A DNA stretch of 64,000 nucleotides from Allobosea sp. UNC402CLCol (GCF_000745475.1 NZ_JQJJ01000008.1:620001-684000); one strand, 5' to 3'; positions 34,927 to 44,116 are shown, counted from the stretch's first letter. Numbers and translations are program-made. The notes: a model not told the origin generated them from the sequence alone.

Positions 34927-35665
34927 GGTCGCGCTCGTCACCGGCGGGGCGCGGCGAATCGGGCGCGCCATCGTCGAGCGGCTGGCGGATGCCGGCTATG
35001 CCGTTGCGATCCATCACGGCAGCGGCCGCAGCGAAGCGCAGGAACTGGCGAATCGCCTGACGGCGGCGGGGCGCTCCTGCGGCGTCTTTCAGGCGGATCT
35101 CGCCGATGCCGAAGCGGTTCGCGATCTGCTGCCGTCGGTCGAAGCCGCGCTCGGGCCGGTCACGCTATTGGTCAACAACGCCTCGAGCTTCGTTATCGAC
35201 GATGTGCGCTCGCTCGACGTCGCAATCTGGGATCGTCAGTTCGCGGTCAATCTGCGGGCGCCGTCCCTGCTGATCGGCGCCATGGCCGAGCGCCTGCCGC
35301 CGGATGCGAACGGGGCGGTCGTCAACATCGTCGACCAGCGCGTCTGGAAGCTGACGCCGCAATATTATTCCTACACGCTGACCAAGGCCGCCCTGCTGAC
35401 GGCGACCGTCACGCTGGCCCAGGCGCTGGCGCCGCGCATCCGGGTCAACGCCGTCGGCCCCGGCCCGACCTTTCCCAACCCGCATGACGGACAGCGGCTG
35501 ATGGAGCAGGAAGCGGCGGCGACGCTGCTCGGCCACCGCGTCGCCGCGGAGGAGATCGCCGAGGCGGTGCTGTATCTGGCCCGCGCCCGCTCGGTGACCG
35601 GGCAGATGATCGCCGTCGATGCCGGCCAGCATCTGGGCTGGCGCACGCCCGATATCGTCGACTGA
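34919..35665 (+). CDS. SDR family oxidoreductase, pteridine reductase/FolM-like
   Basis: A 248-residue SDR with the cofactor motif TGGARRIGRAI, where the RRIG arginine replaces the usual SxGIG and marks NADPH-dependent pteridine-reductase-like (PTR1/FolM) proteins. NNASSF replaces NNAG, and YSYTLTKAAL carries the YxxxK pair. It may reduce dihydromonapterin or dihydrofolate. It overlaps the glycosyltransferase gene by 8 bases, so it is co-translated with it. Convergent with the following isomerase gene, end to end. Confidence 0.85.
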   Translation: MTEVALVTGGARRIGRAIVERLADAGYAVAIHHGSGRSEAQELANRLTAAGRSCGVFQADLADAEAVRDLLPSVEAALGPVTLLVNNASSFVIDDVRSLDVAIWDRQFAVNLRAPSLLIGAMAERLPPDANGAVVNIVDQRVWKLTPQYYSYTLTKAALLTATVTLAQALAPRIRVNAVGPGPTFPNPHDGQRLMEQEAAATLLGHRVAAEEIAEAVLYLARARSVTGQMIAVDAGQHLGWRTPDIVD

Positions 35666-36295
35666 TCAGACCGCGCCGTCCGGCCGATAGGGCGCACGCC
35701 CGCTCGACAGCGCCGAGTCGAGCAGTTCGAGCCGGTCCTGCCCCCAGAACACCTCGCCGTCGAGCACATAGCTCGGCGCGCCGAAGACACCGGCCGCCAC
35801 GGCCTCCGAGAGCGTCGCCTCATAGCGCTGCCGCACGGGCTCGCTCGCGGCCTGCCCCAGCAGGGCTTCGCCATCGAAGCCCGCACGCACGGCGCAGGCC
35901 CGAATCGCCTCCGGTTCCCGCATATCCTCCTCGCGTGCCCAGACGCCTGCCATCACATCAGCGATGAAGCCGGCCGGATCGGCGCCGGCCGCGAGGATCG
36001 CGACAGCGACGCGGTCCGCCAGCGAGGGATCGAACGGGAAATGCTTCGGCTCGAGCACGAGCGGCAGCCCGCGCCGCTCGCGCCAGCGCTGCAGATCGAC
36101 CAGGCGATAGCGCTGGCGGACGGGATGCCGCTTCGGCAGCGGCAATCCGCCGGTCTCGTCGAAGACCGAGCGCAGCGGCATTGGGCGGTAGACGATGCTC
36201 GCGCCATGCCTGCGCGCGATCTCGTGGAAGAGCTCGTTGCCCAGATAGGTCCAGGGCGAATGCAGCGAGAAGTAATATTGGATTGAGCGTGGCAC
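35666..36295 (-). CDS. 2-hydroxychromene-2-carboxylate isomerase family (DsbA fold)
   Basis: This 209-residue protein has the kappa-GST/HCCA isomerase pattern: YYFSLHSPWTYLGNELFHEIA at the N-terminus with a Ser in place of a redox Cys pair, RPMPLRSVF, and the C-terminal GVFGAPSYVLDGEVFWGQDRL. Such enzymes use glutathione for aromatic-degradation isomerisations or act on unknown thiol substrates. No aromatic degradation genes are nearby. It ends exactly one base after the convergent SDR gene. Confidence 0.9.
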   Translation of the reverse strand: MPRSIQYYFSLHSPWTYLGNELFHEIARRHGASIVYRPMPLRSVFDETGGLPLPKRHPVRQRYRLVDLQRWRERRGLPLVLEPKHFPFDPSLADRVAVAILAAGADPAGFIADVMAGVWAREEDMREPEAIRACAVRAGFDGEALLGQAASEPVRQRYEATLSEAVAAGVFGAPSYVLDGEVFWGQDRLELLDSALSSGRAPYRPDGAV

Positions 36296-36388
36296 GACGG
36301 GACACCCGGCAGGAGCAGCGGAAACGCCGCAGCTTCGCAGCCGTCCCTGCGGTTGCGCAACGCCTGGCCGCGCAACCCCGCTCCGCGC

Positions 36389-36410
36389 AGCGTCCCCGAA
36401 CGGGGACGCT
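36389..36410. repeat. Perfect GC-rich stem-loop downstream of the glycine-rich micro-protein
   Basis: AGCGTCCCCG (36389-36398) and CGGGGACGCT (36401-36410) form a perfect inverted repeat with almost no loop. It lies 15 bases past the stop of the minus-strand glycine-rich protein and may serve as its terminator, though no T-run follows. Confidence 0.4.
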
Positions 36411-36425
36411 GATGTGCCGGCGCCC

Positions 36426-36710
36426 TCAGGCCGCCTTGTTCTTCACGGCGCCGATGATCGCGGTCAGGACCGCGCCGCCGACGCCGCCGCCGATCAGGTT
36501 GGTGAGAATGCCGCCGACGCTGAGGTTTCCGCCTTGCGCGGCCGCGCTGATGGCCGGCAGCACCAGGGGGATGAGCTGGCCGAGCACGCCGCCGCCGACC
36601 AGCCCGGAAATCGTGTTGCCCAAAGTCCCGAGATCGAAGCTGGGAGTGGCCTTGCCGGCCGCGTTGCCACCGATCGCACCGGCGATCAGGTTCATCAAGA
36701 TTTGTTCCAT
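36426..36710 (-). CDS. Small glycine-rich hydrophobic protein (94 aa)
   Basis: From ATG 36710 (MEQILMNLIAGAIGGNAAGK) the frame encodes 94 residues made of alternating short hydrophobic helices and Gly-rich turns: GNTISGLVGGGVLGQLIPLV, GGNLSVGGILTNLIGGGVGG, ending LTAIIGAVKNKAA. GxxxG-type packing motifs recur. I recognise no named domain; the composition recalls pore-forming or bacteriocin-like peptides, but there is no immunity or export gene beside it. Glycine-rich proteins of this type occur widely in Hyphomicrobiales. The upstream extension to 36788 is unlikely. Confidence 0.65.
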   Translation of the reverse strand: MEQILMNLIAGAIGGNAAGKATPSFDLGTLGNTISGLVGGGVLGQLIPLVLPAISAAAQGGNLSVGGILTNLIGGGVGGAVLTAIIGAVKNKAA

Positions 36711-36854
36711 ATCGGCCCCCGCAGACGAATGCACCGCGCCAAGAACGTCTCTGAGCCGGGGAAGCGATGCATTCCAGCCAGCTTGCAACGACGATGATGC
36801 CTCGACCTGGGGTTGTCGGCAAGCGGCGCGGCGGTTTCCTCAACCGCTTCCTGC

Positions 36855-37619
36855 TCAGTCGAGGGTGATCGCCGAGATCAGCCGGCCGTAATCGGGCTCG
36901 CCGCGATGCGTCGTGCGCCGATAGCTGAAGAAGCGCCGCTCGTCGCCATAGGTGCACAATCCGAGATCGACGAATCGGCCGATGCCAGCCTCCTGCGCCT
37001 TGAGCCTGATGAAGGCAGGCAGGTCGAACATCGCATGGGCCGGGCGCTCGGATGGCGTGAAGAAGCGCGAATAGGTCCGGTTCTCGGCCTTGAAGCGTTC
37101 GATGAATTCCGGCCCGACCTCATAGGCCGCCGCGCTGATCGTCGGCCCGAGCACGGCAAGGATGCGCTCGCGCCGCGCGCCGAGCTTTTCCATCTCCTTC
37201 ACGGTCGCGCCGACGACGCCGCCGAAGGCGCCCTTCCAGCCGGCATGGGCGGCGCCGATGACACGTGCCTCGCTGTCGGCGAAGAGAATCGGCCCGCAAT
37301 CGGCCGTCGAAATGCCGAGCGCGACATTCTGCGAGATCGACACCATCGCATCCGCCCGGGGTTTTTCGCTTTGCCAAGGGCCGGTGACAACGGCGACATC
37401 GGGTGAATGCACCTGATGCACGCTGACGAGCTGGTCGGGCTCGACATGGAGATGCCGCGCCATCCGCGCCCGGTTGTCCCGCACCGCAGCCGGATCGTCC
37501 GAGGAGCCGAGCCCGCCGTTGAGCGAAGCGTAGATGCCCGTCGAGACGCCGCCCTCGCGTGTGAAGAAGGCGTGGCGGATGCCGGCTTCGGCGGCGAGTT
37601 CGGCGGAGGTGATGAACAT
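36855..37619 (-). CDS. pgeF: Peptidoglycan editing factor / polyphenol oxidase family protein
   Basis: A 254-residue member of the YfiH/PgeF (Cu-oxidase_4) family. The conserved metal-site blocks are VHQVHSPDVAVV (residues about 72-83), ISTADCGPILFADSEARVIGAAHAGWKGAF (about 107-137, Cys and His ligands) and a closing RTTHRGEPDYGR. PgeF removes L-Ser from mis-made muropeptide precursors; related proteins oxidise phenols. It is the last gene of the lgt-midA-pgeF run, a conserved alphaproteobacterial arrangement. Confidence 0.93.
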   Translation of the reverse strand: MFITSAELAAEAGIRHAFFTREGGVSTGIYASLNGGLGSSDDPAAVRDNRARMARHLHVEPDQLVSVHQVHSPDVAVVTGPWQSEKPRADAMVSISQNVALGISTADCGPILFADSEARVIGAAHAGWKGAFGGVVGATVKEMEKLGARRERILAVLGPTISAAAYEVGPEFIERFKAENRTYSRFFTPSERPAHAMFDLPAFIRLKAQEAGIGRFVDLGLCTYGDERRFFSYRRTTHRGEPDYGRLISAITLD

Positions 37620-37669
37620 GGCGTCGTCCCGTCTGGCGCGAATCCCGGGTACCCCGGCCTTCGCAGCTC

Positions 37670-38761
37670 TCAGCCCTGCTCTGGCAGCCGATGAAGGTCA
37701 AATCCGGGCAGCGGCGGCAGGGCTGGATGAGAGAACGCCACAACCTTGAACAAATCGCCCATACCGGCCTCGCCCGGCGCAATCAGCCGGTCGAACGCAT
37801 CCGATATCGCTTGGCGCTGCGCAGTGTCCGCCTTCTGAGACAGGGTCTGCGCGCGCTGCGCCAGACCGAGCGCCAGCAAAAAATCGCGCTGCGTCGCCGG
37901 CCCGTGCAGCGCCGCACCGGCCTTCAGGGCCGCTTGCCCCATTCGCTCGAAATCGACATGCACCGTCAAATCCGCCTCGCCCGGCTCGGCCAGCGGATCG
38001 ACGAAGGCGTGCCGCTTCATCGCCTGCAGCGTGTCGCCGAGACCCGAATGCATCGAGCCGTAATCGATGAACAAGGCACCGCCGCCCGCATTCGCGAGAT
38101 GGCGCGCGACCTCCGCAACGACGTCGAGCGCGGCAAAGGGCTGCTCGAAAACGCTGCCGGCCGGCGCGGCGATCTTCAGCGAATCCTCGCCGACCAGCGC
38201 CAGTCCGAAGGCAAGCCCTCCATGATCATCCAGCCCGACCAGCCGCTCATGCCAGCCTTCCGCCGTCATCACGAACTGGTCGAGCGGCAGCGCGTCGAGG
38301 AGTTCGTTGGCCAGCACGATCGCCGGCCCGTCGAGCGCCGTCGCGACGGCATCGTGCCAGACAGGCTCGGTTCCGCTCAATGTCGCGGCCTGTTTCGCCC
38401 GCAACACCGGGCTCGTCTCGACGAGATGGACCGAGAGCGCGGCGTGGAAGCCGGGCACGATCCGCGTCGCCCGCAGCACATCCGCCATCAGCGTACCACG
38501 CCCCGGACCGAGCTCGACCAGCCGGAAGCGCGCGGGCGCACCCATCGCCTGCCAGAGATGCGCGGACCAGAGGCCGATAAGCTCGCCGAACATCTGGCTG
38601 ATCTCGGGAGCCGTGGTGAAATCCCCCTCCTGCCCGAAGGGATCGCGCGTCATGTAATAGCCATGGCGCGGATGGCCGAGCGCCAGCGCCATGAAGCGCG
38701 AGATGGGCAAGGGCCCCTCGTCGCGGATCAGGCGGATGAGCTCCGCCTTGAGCGTGGTCAC
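37670..38761 (-). CDS. SAM-dependent methyltransferase, MidA/NDUFAF7 family
   Basis: A 363-residue protein starting with RDEGPLPISRFMALALGHPRHGYYMTRDPFG, then GDFTTAPEISQMFGELIGLW and the SAM motif LVELGPGRGTLMADVL. The family includes NDUFAF7, which methylates an arginine of NDUFS2 during complex I assembly; bacterial members may modify NuoD, though that is unproven. Its ATG overlaps the lgt stop by 4 bases. Confidence 0.9.
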   Translation of the reverse strand: MTTLKAELIRLIRDEGPLPISRFMALALGHPRHGYYMTRDPFGQEGDFTTAPEISQMFGELIGLWSAHLWQAMGAPARFRLVELGPGRGTLMADVLRATRIVPGFHAALSVHLVETSPVLRAKQAATLSGTEPVWHDAVATALDGPAIVLANELLDALPLDQFVMTAEGWHERLVGLDDHGGLAFGLALVGEDSLKIAAPAGSVFEQPFAALDVVAEVARHLANAGGGALFIDYGSMHSGLGDTLQAMKRHAFVDPLAEPGEADLTVHVDFERMGQAALKAGAALHGPATQRDFLLALGLAQRAQTLSQKADTAQRQAISDAFDRLIAPGEAGMGDLFKVVAFSHPALPPLPGFDLHRLPEQG

Positions 38762-39597
38762 GCCGCCTCGCGCCGGCTCGTCGCGATCAGCCAGATCCCG
38801 GCGGCCAGCACCGGCAGGGACAGGAGCATGCCCATGGTGATGCCGCCCGAGAGCGCATCGACCGAACGACCGAACAGGAAGCCGAGCTGCGGATCGGGCT
38901 CACGGAAGAACTCGCAGGCGATGCGGGCCAGCGCATAGCCGATGCCGAAGACGCCGGCGACGAAGCCGGGCCTGCGGAACCAGCCCGTCCAGACCAGCAG
39001 GTTGACCAGCGCGAAGAGCAGGATGCCCTCGGAGAAAGCCTCGAAGAGCTGGCTTGGATAGCGCGGCAACGGGCCACCATTCGGGAACACCATCGCCAGC
39101 GGGAAATCCGGTGCCACCCGGCCCCAGAGCTCGCCATTGATGAAATTGGCGATGCGCCCGAGGAAAAGCCCGATCGGCACCACCGCTGCGGCCAGATCGA
39201 ACACCGACAGCACGGGATAGCCCCGCCTTTTGGCGAAGAGCCACAAACCGAGCGTCGCGCCGATCAGCCCGCCATGGAAGGACATGCCGCCCTGCCAGAT
39301 CGCCAGGATGTCCTGCGGCCGTTGGATGTAGCGTGGCAGATCGTAGAACAGCACGAAACCGGTGCGGCCGCCGAGCACGACGCCGAAGGCGACGAAGAGC
39401 AGCATATCGTCGAGCTCGACCGGTTTCGGCCGCGGCCGCTTGCCCCAGAGCCGGTCCGTCGCCACGAGCAGCCGGGCATACCACCAGCCGCCGAGCAGCC
39501 CGACGACATAGGCGAGCCCGTACCATTTGATCGCGAGGGGCCCGATCTCGACCGCGACGGGGTCGATCATCGGGAAGGGAATGGCGAAGACGGGCAT
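38758..39597 (-). CDS. lgt: Prolipoprotein diacylglyceryl transferase
   Basis: Lgt transfers diacylglycerol from phosphatidylglycerol to the lipobox Cys of prolipoproteins in the inner membrane. The 279-residue protein has about seven membrane helices, the HGGLIGATLG motif (residues around 100) and the signature GRIANFINGELWGR near 135-148. ATG 39597 (MPVFAIPFPMIDPVAVEIG) is preferred over ATGs upstream at 39621 or 39645. It heads the lgt-midA-pgeF operon. Confidence 0.95.
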   Translation of the reverse strand: MPVFAIPFPMIDPVAVEIGPLAIKWYGLAYVVGLLGGWWYARLLVATDRLWGKRPRPKPVELDDMLLFVAFGVVLGGRTGFVLFYDLPRYIQRPQDILAIWQGGMSFHGGLIGATLGLWLFAKRRGYPVLSVFDLAAAVVPIGLFLGRIANFINGELWGRVAPDFPLAMVFPNGGPLPRYPSQLFEAFSEGILLFALVNLLVWTGWFRRPGFVAGVFGIGYALARIACEFFREPDPQLGFLFGRSVDALSGGITMGMLLSLPVLAAGIWLIATSRREAA

Positions 39598-39683
39598 GGC
39601 GAGGTCCGATGGCGGGCGCATGGTGATGGCCGCGCGCCCGCTCAATGGTCAAGGAAAAAGGCTGGCGCGTGGCGCGCCGCGCC

Positions 39684-40703
39684 TCAAAGCTTGACGATCA
39701 GCTTGCCGAAGTTCTTGCCTTCCAGCAGGCCGATCAAGGCTTCCGGCGCGTTCTCCAGCCCCTGAACGACGTCTTCCTTGTATTTGACACTGCCATCCGC
39801 GATCCAGCTCGCCATCTCGTTGCGGAAGGCCGGTCCCTGGGCTGCGACGAATTCGCGCTGGATGAAGCCGCGGATCGTCAGGCTCTTCGACAGTACCTCG
39901 CGCATCAGCGTGGGCAGCCGGTCCGGCCCCGGGAAGTCCCCGCTCGCATTGTACTGCGCAACAAGGCCGCAGACCGGAATGCGCGCGAAGGTGTTGAGCA
40001 GCGGAAAGACCGCATCCCAGACATGGCCGCCGACATTCTCGAAATAGACATCGACGCCGTTCGGGCACGCAGCCGCCAGCTTGCCGGCCATGTCGGGATC
40101 ACGATGGTCGATCACCGCATCGAAGCCGAAGGTCTCGTGCACGAAAGCGCATTTCTCCGGTCCGCCGGCGATGCCGACCGCCCGTGCACCCTTGATCCGC
40201 GCGATCTGCCCGACGGCCGAACCGACCGGCCCGCTCGCCGCCGCGACGACGACCGTCTCGCCCGGCTTGGGCTGGCCGATGGTGAGCAGCCCGGCATAGG
40301 CGGTGAAACCCGGCATGCCGAGCACACCGAGTGCCGTCGTCACCGGCGCGTTCGCCGGGTCGAGCTTGCGCAATTGCGAGCCGCTGGCCGCGGCATGCGA
40401 CTGCCAACCGGAATAGGACAGCACGATATCGCCGGGCTTGAAGGCAGGGTCGCGGCTTTCGATGACTTCGGCAACGGTGCCGCCTTCCATCACCTGCCCG
40501 ATGTCGGTTGGAGCGGCATAGGATTTCGCCGCGCTCATCCGCCCGCGCATATAGGGGTCGAGCGAGAGATACAGGATCTTGAGCAGCACCTGCCCTTCGG
40601 AAATCGCCGGGATGGCGGCCTGCTCGAGCCGGAAGTTCTGCGGCGTCGGACGTCCCTCCGGTCGTGAGGCGAGGACGATCCGGGTGTTTTCGAATTGCGA
40701 CAT
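39684..40703 (-). CDS. NADP-dependent oxidoreductase, zinc-free MDR family (CurA-like)
   Basis: A 339-residue medium-chain dehydrogenase/reductase without catalytic zinc residues. The N-terminal block (PTPQNFRLEQAAIPAISEGQVL, SLDPYMRGRM) and the GLLTIGQPKPGETVVVAAASGPVGSAVGQ nucleotide-binding region, followed by YFENVGG, match the leukotriene-B4 12-hydroxydehydrogenase/curcumin reductase family. It reduces alpha,beta-unsaturated carbonyls with NADPH. It stands as a single gene, 86 bases upstream of the lgt operon in the same direction. Confidence 0.93.
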   Translation of the reverse strand: MSQFENTRIVLASRPEGRPTPQNFRLEQAAIPAISEGQVLLKILYLSLDPYMRGRMSAAKSYAAPTDIGQVMEGGTVAEVIESRDPAFKPGDIVLSYSGWQSHAAASGSQLRKLDPANAPVTTALGVLGMPGFTAYAGLLTIGQPKPGETVVVAAASGPVGSAVGQIARIKGARAVGIAGGPEKCAFVHETFGFDAVIDHRDPDMAGKLAAACPNGVDVYFENVGGHVWDAVFPLLNTFARIPVCGLVAQYNASGDFPGPDRLPTLMREVLSKSLTIRGFIQREFVAAQGPAFRNEMASWIADGSVKYKEDVVQGLENAPEALIGLLEGKNFGKLIVKL

Positions 40704-40778
40704 GGATTGCGATCCTCCCTGACGAACGACGAAACGCTATAGCCTGCCAGTATGGCGCCGCCCCGCCGGATCGGCAGC

Positions 40779-41357
40779 TCAAAATCGGAGCTGTCGCCTC
40801 ACCAGTTCGAATGTCGATGGTCGCGTACGCTGTTGCCAGGCGGCGATCACCTTGTCGGCGCTGTCCGAAACCTCGGCCATGCCGTCGACCTCGAAATCAT
40901 AGGAGCTGTAGGAATGGACGCGCGAGAAATCGCGCCGCGCATCGCCGAGAGGCCGGTCACCGCGCGCGATCTCGCGTCGCTCCAGTTCCTCGAGCGCGCA
41001 ATGCACGCCGACGAAGAACACGTCTTGCCCGGCGAGCGTCCTGACCAGACGCTCGAACCAGGCCGCGTTCTCCACGATATGCTCGACGATCAGGTCGTTG
41101 CCCGCCTCGACATAGGCGAGCAGCGAGCGCTCGAAGCCGATGAAGAACGGCTCGCGCATGGTGCGCCAGTCGAATTCCTTGCTGCGGATGCGCGCCGTCG
41201 GCAGCACGCCCGAATCGCGCAGATGGTCAATCGAGATATGCCAGAACGGCGTGTCGATCCGGCTCTGCAGAGCCCGCGCCAGCGAAGATTTGCCGCTGCT
41301 GGAGGCGCCGTTGAGCAGGATGATGCGGCCGCGGCGCGGCGGTTGCCAGGTCGTCAT
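40779..41357 (-). CDS. Chloramphenicol phosphotransferase-like P-loop kinase
   Basis: The 192-residue protein has a Walker A motif (LLNGASSSGKSSLARAL) at residues about 16-32, then FWHISIDHLRD and, near residue 110, VGVHCALEELERREIARGDR, the fold of the CPT/zeta-like P-loop kinase group. Family members include the Streptomyces chloramphenicol 3-O-phosphotransferase, but most homologues are uncharacterised, so no resistance claim is made. I start at ATG 41357, six bases after GGAAG; ATGs at 41363 and 41372 also exist. It is divergent from the RidA-like gene. Confidence 0.8.
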   Translation of the reverse strand: MTTWQPPRRGRIILLNGASSSGKSSLARALQSRIDTPFWHISIDHLRDSGVLPTARIRSKEFDWRTMREPFFIGFERSLLAYVEAGNDLIVEHIVENAAWFERLVRTLAGQDVFFVGVHCALEELERREIARGDRPLGDARRDFSRVHSYSSYDFEVDGMAEVSDSADKVIAAWQQRTRPSTFELVRRQLRF

Positions 41358-41471
41358 CGCCATCTTCCGCATGATCCTTCGGTCGGTTCCGTAGCGTTCC
41401 GCGTTGCAGCGCACACGGCTCCCTTTAAGCTTTGCAGCACGCCGCCGAAAGCAAGACAGGAGCCCCGCCCG

Positions 41472-41864
41472 ATGAGTCGAGACATCATCCGAGTCGAGCC
41501 GTTTTCGAGCTGGGGCGAACGTCTGAAGGTGCCGGTTTCGACAGTCGTCCGCCACAACGACACGCTCTATGTTTCAGGCATCCCGCCTTTCGACCCCGCC
41601 ACCGGCGAGATCGTCCAGGCGCCGATCGAGCGTCAGACCGAGATCGTCCTCGACCAGATGAAGCTGTGTCTCGAAACCGCCGGCTCATCGCTCGGCAACG
41701 TGCTCAAATGCAACGTCTATTGCACCTCCGCCGCTCATTTCGCGACGGTGAACCAGGTTTACGCGCGCTACTTTCCCAAAGATCCTCCCGCTCGCATCTT
41801 CCTCTGCGTGCCCGAGTGGTTCGGTCCCTTCGACATCGAGATCGATTGCATCGCGGCGGCGTGA
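41472..41864 (+). CDS. RidA (YjgF/UK114) family protein
   Basis: The 130-residue protein has the RidA fold: LYVSGIPPFDPATGEIV, QTEIVLDQMKLCLETAGSSLGNVLKCNVYCTS, and a C-terminal PARIFLCVPEWFGPFDIEIDCIA. RidA hydrolyses reactive enamine/imine intermediates. The usual substrate-clamping Arg before the C-terminus is seen in PARIF. It is a member of a subfamily distinct from canonical E. coli RidA. It lies 63 bases upstream of uvrC in the same direction. Confidence 0.9.
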   Translation: MSRDIIRVEPFSSWGERLKVPVSTVVRHNDTLYVSGIPPFDPATGEIVQAPIERQTEIVLDQMKLCLETAGSSLGNVLKCNVYCTSAAHFATVNQVYARYFPKDPPARIFLCVPEWFGPFDIEIDCIAAA

Positions 41865-41926
41865 TCCAAGCGATATCGCGGGAGGACGCCGGCTCCTGAC
41901 ATGACGAAACGGCTCGTGCATCCTAC

Positions 41927-44050
41927 ATGAGCCCCATGAGTCGCGAACGTCAGGACGATCTACCGCAGGACGAGTTCGAGGACGAGGAGGACGCCCTCCC
42001 CGCCGAGCCGGCGCTCGACATTGCCGAGGCCGCCCCCGGCGCGCTCAAGGCCGGCATCGAGGTCATCCAGCAATTCGCCAAGCACCTGCCGAACAGGCCG
42101 GGCGTCTACCGGATGTTCGATCGCGCCGGCGAGGTGCTCTATGTCGGCAAGGCCAAGAGCCTGAAGAACCGCGTGACCTCCTACGCCCGCGGCATGGCGC
42201 ACACCAATGCTGTGGCGCGGATGATCGCCGAGACGGCGAATATGGAGTTCGTCACCACCGGCACCGAGACCGAGGCGCTGCTGCTCGAGTCGAATCTGAT
42301 CAAGCAGCTCCGGCCGCGCTACAATGTGCTGCTGCGCGACGACAAGTCGTTCCCCTATATCCTGCTGACCGGCGATCACGAGGCGCCGGCGATCCTGAAG
42401 CATCGCGGCTCGCGTCATCGCAAGGGCGATTATTTCGGCCCCTTCGCCTCGGTCTGGGCGGTGACGCGCACCATCGACGCGCTCCAGAAGGCCTTCCTGA
42501 TCCGCACCTGCTCGGATTCCTTCTACGAGAACCGCACCCGCCCCTGCCTGCTCTTCCAGATCAAGCGCTGCGCCGGCCCTTGCACCGGCGAGGTCTCGAT
42601 CCCCGATTATCAGGCGCTCGCCGGCCAGGCCCGTGATTTCCTCTCAGGCCGCTCCTCCGCAGTGAAGCAATTGCTCTCGACCCGGATGCAGGCCGCCGCC
42701 GAGGAACTCGAATTCGAGAAGGCGGCGCGCTACCGCGACCGTCTCGCCGCGCTCTCGGCCGTGCAGGCCGGGCAGGACATCAACACGCAAGGCGTGGAGG
42801 AGGCCGACGTCTTCGCCATCGACGAGCAGGCCGGGCAGTTCTGCGTCGAGATCTTCTTCTTCCGCAACCATCAGAACTGGGGCAATCGCGCCCTCTTCCC
42901 GCGCGCCGACCGCTCGTTGACCCCGGCCGAGGTGCTCGCCTCGGTGGTCGCCCAGTTCTACGACGACAAGCCGCCGCCGCGCCTCGTCCTACTCTCGCAT
43001 CCGGTCGAAGAGATCGAACTGATCGGCCAGGCGCTCTCGGCGAGGGCCGGCCGCAAGGTCGAGGTCGCCCATCCCAAGCGCGGCGAGCGCGCCGACCTGA
43101 TGGCCCATGCCGTCAAGAATGCCCGCGAGGCGCTTTCCCGGAAGCTCGCCGACAATGCCGGCCAGAGCGCGCTGCTCGCCGCGCTCGGTGCCGCCTTCGG
43201 CATGGAGACTGCCCCGCGCCGCGTCGAGGTCTACGACAACTCCCACATCATGGGCACCAACGCGGTCGGCGGCATGATCGTCGCCGGGCCCGACGGCTTC
43301 ATGAAGAGCCACTACCGCACCTTCAACATCTCGACCGACACCATCGCCGGCGATGATTTCGGCATGATGCGCGAGGTGCTGACGCGGAGATTCGCAAAAC
43401 TGGCGAAGGAAGAAGGGATTCCTCTGAGCCCCCACCCTGAGGAGGTCGCGTCAGCGGCCGTCTCGAAGGATGCTCCAGAGGGCGACGGAGCCTCGACGAC
43501 CATCCTTCGAGACGCGCCTGCCGGCGCTCCTCAGGATGAGGGCTCGGGCGGAAAAAAACGAAAGGCGGCCAAGCCGCGCAAGGATGAGGATGGCTTCCCG
43601 TCCCGCCCCGACCTCGTCATCGTCGATGGCGGCAAGGGCCAGTTCGAGGCGGCCCGCAAGATCATGGCCGAGCTCGGCGCCGTCGACATCCCGCTTGTCG
43701 CCATCGCCAAGGGGGCCGACCGCAACGCCATGCGCGAGACCTTTCACATGGCCGGCAAGGAGCCGTTCAAGTTGCAGCCCCGCGATCCCGCGCTCTATTT
43801 CATCCAGCGCCTGCGCGACGAAGCCCATCGCTTCGCCATCGGCACCCATCGCGCCAAGCGCAAGCGCGAGACGATGAAGAACCCGCTCGACGAGATCCCC
43901 GGCATCGGCCCCTCCCGCAAGCGGGCGCTGCTGCTGCATTTCGGTACGGTGAAGGCGATCCAGCGCGCCAAGCTCGACGACCTCATGCGCACCCCCGGCG
44001 TCAACGCCGCCACCGCCAAGGCCGTGCATGATTTCTTTCACGATGCCTGA
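41927..44050 (+). CDS. uvrC: Excinuclease ABC subunit C, with an in-frame repeat insert
   Basis: UvrC makes the dual incisions of nucleotide excision repair. Its 707 residues exceed the usual 600-690. Order: acidic N-terminal tail (1-40), GIY-YIG nuclease ([20 protein letters not shown], about 50-130), Cys block (RCAGPCTGE), UVR motif (about 245-280), C-terminal RNase-H-like endonuclease ([20 protein letters not shown], then [12 protein letters not shown]), and tandem HhH ([17 protein letters not shown], about 655-705). Residues about 503-539 are encoded by a palindromic repeat (43434-43542) placed between two parts of the nuclease domain. Start may be the ATG at 41936. Confidence 0.96.
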   Translation: MSPMSRERQDDLPQDEFEDEEDALPAEPALDIAEAAPGALKAGIEVIQQFAKHLPNRPGVYRMFDRAGEVLYVGKAKSLKNRVTSYARGMAHTNAVARMIAETANMEFVTTGTETEALLLESNLIKQLRPRYNVLLRDDKSFPYILLTGDHEAPAILKHRGSRHRKGDYFGPFASVWAVTRTIDALQKAFLIRTCSDSFYENRTRPCLLFQIKRCAGPCTGEVSIPDYQALAGQARDFLSGRSSAVKQLLSTRMQAAAEELEFEKAARYRDRLAALSAVQAGQDINTQGVEEADVFAIDEQAGQFCVEIFFFRNHQNWGNRALFPRADRSLTPAEVLASVVAQFYDDKPPPRLVLLSHPVEEIELIGQALSARAGRKVEVAHPKRGERADLMAHAVKNAREALSRKLADNAGQSALLAALGAAFGMETAPRRVEVYDNSHIMGTNAVGGMIVAGPDGFMKSHYRTFNISTDTIAGDDFGMMREVLTRRFAKLAKEEGIPLSPHPEEVASAAVSKDAPEGDGASTTILRDAPAGAPQDEGSGGKKRKAAKPRKDEDGFPSRPDLVIVDGGKGQFEAARKIMAELGAVDIPLVAIAKGADRNAMRETFHMAGKEPFKLQPRDPALYFIQRLRDEAHRFAIGTHRAKRKRETMKNPLDEIPGIGPSRKRALLLHFGTVKAIQRAKLDDLMRTPGVNAATAKAVHDFFHDA
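43434..43542. repeat. Palindromic repeat inserted in frame within uvrC
   Basis: A roughly 109-base imperfect inverted repeat. Left arm begins ACCCTGAGGAGG and contains GTCTCGAAGGATG (about 43459-43472); the right arm contains CATCCTTCGAGAC (43501-43513) and ends CTCCTCAGGATGAGG. The matching core stretches are CCTGAGGAG and GTCTCGAAGGATG. Its sequence is like intergenic palindromes common in Hyphomicrobiales (recalled, not searched). It keeps the uvrC reading frame open and adds about 37 residues. Confidence 0.85.
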
Positions 44051-44116
44051 GCTTTCTGACGCCCTCGCGGTTTTGCGTGTTGACGCTGCGACCGCGGCCT
44101 TGCTTTGGTGTTCGCC

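Noticed and set aside
40779-41357. Naming the P-loop kinase as an antibiotic resistance gene
   Set aside because: Only the fold is similar to chloramphenicol phosphotransferase; no context or residues specific for the drug are visible.
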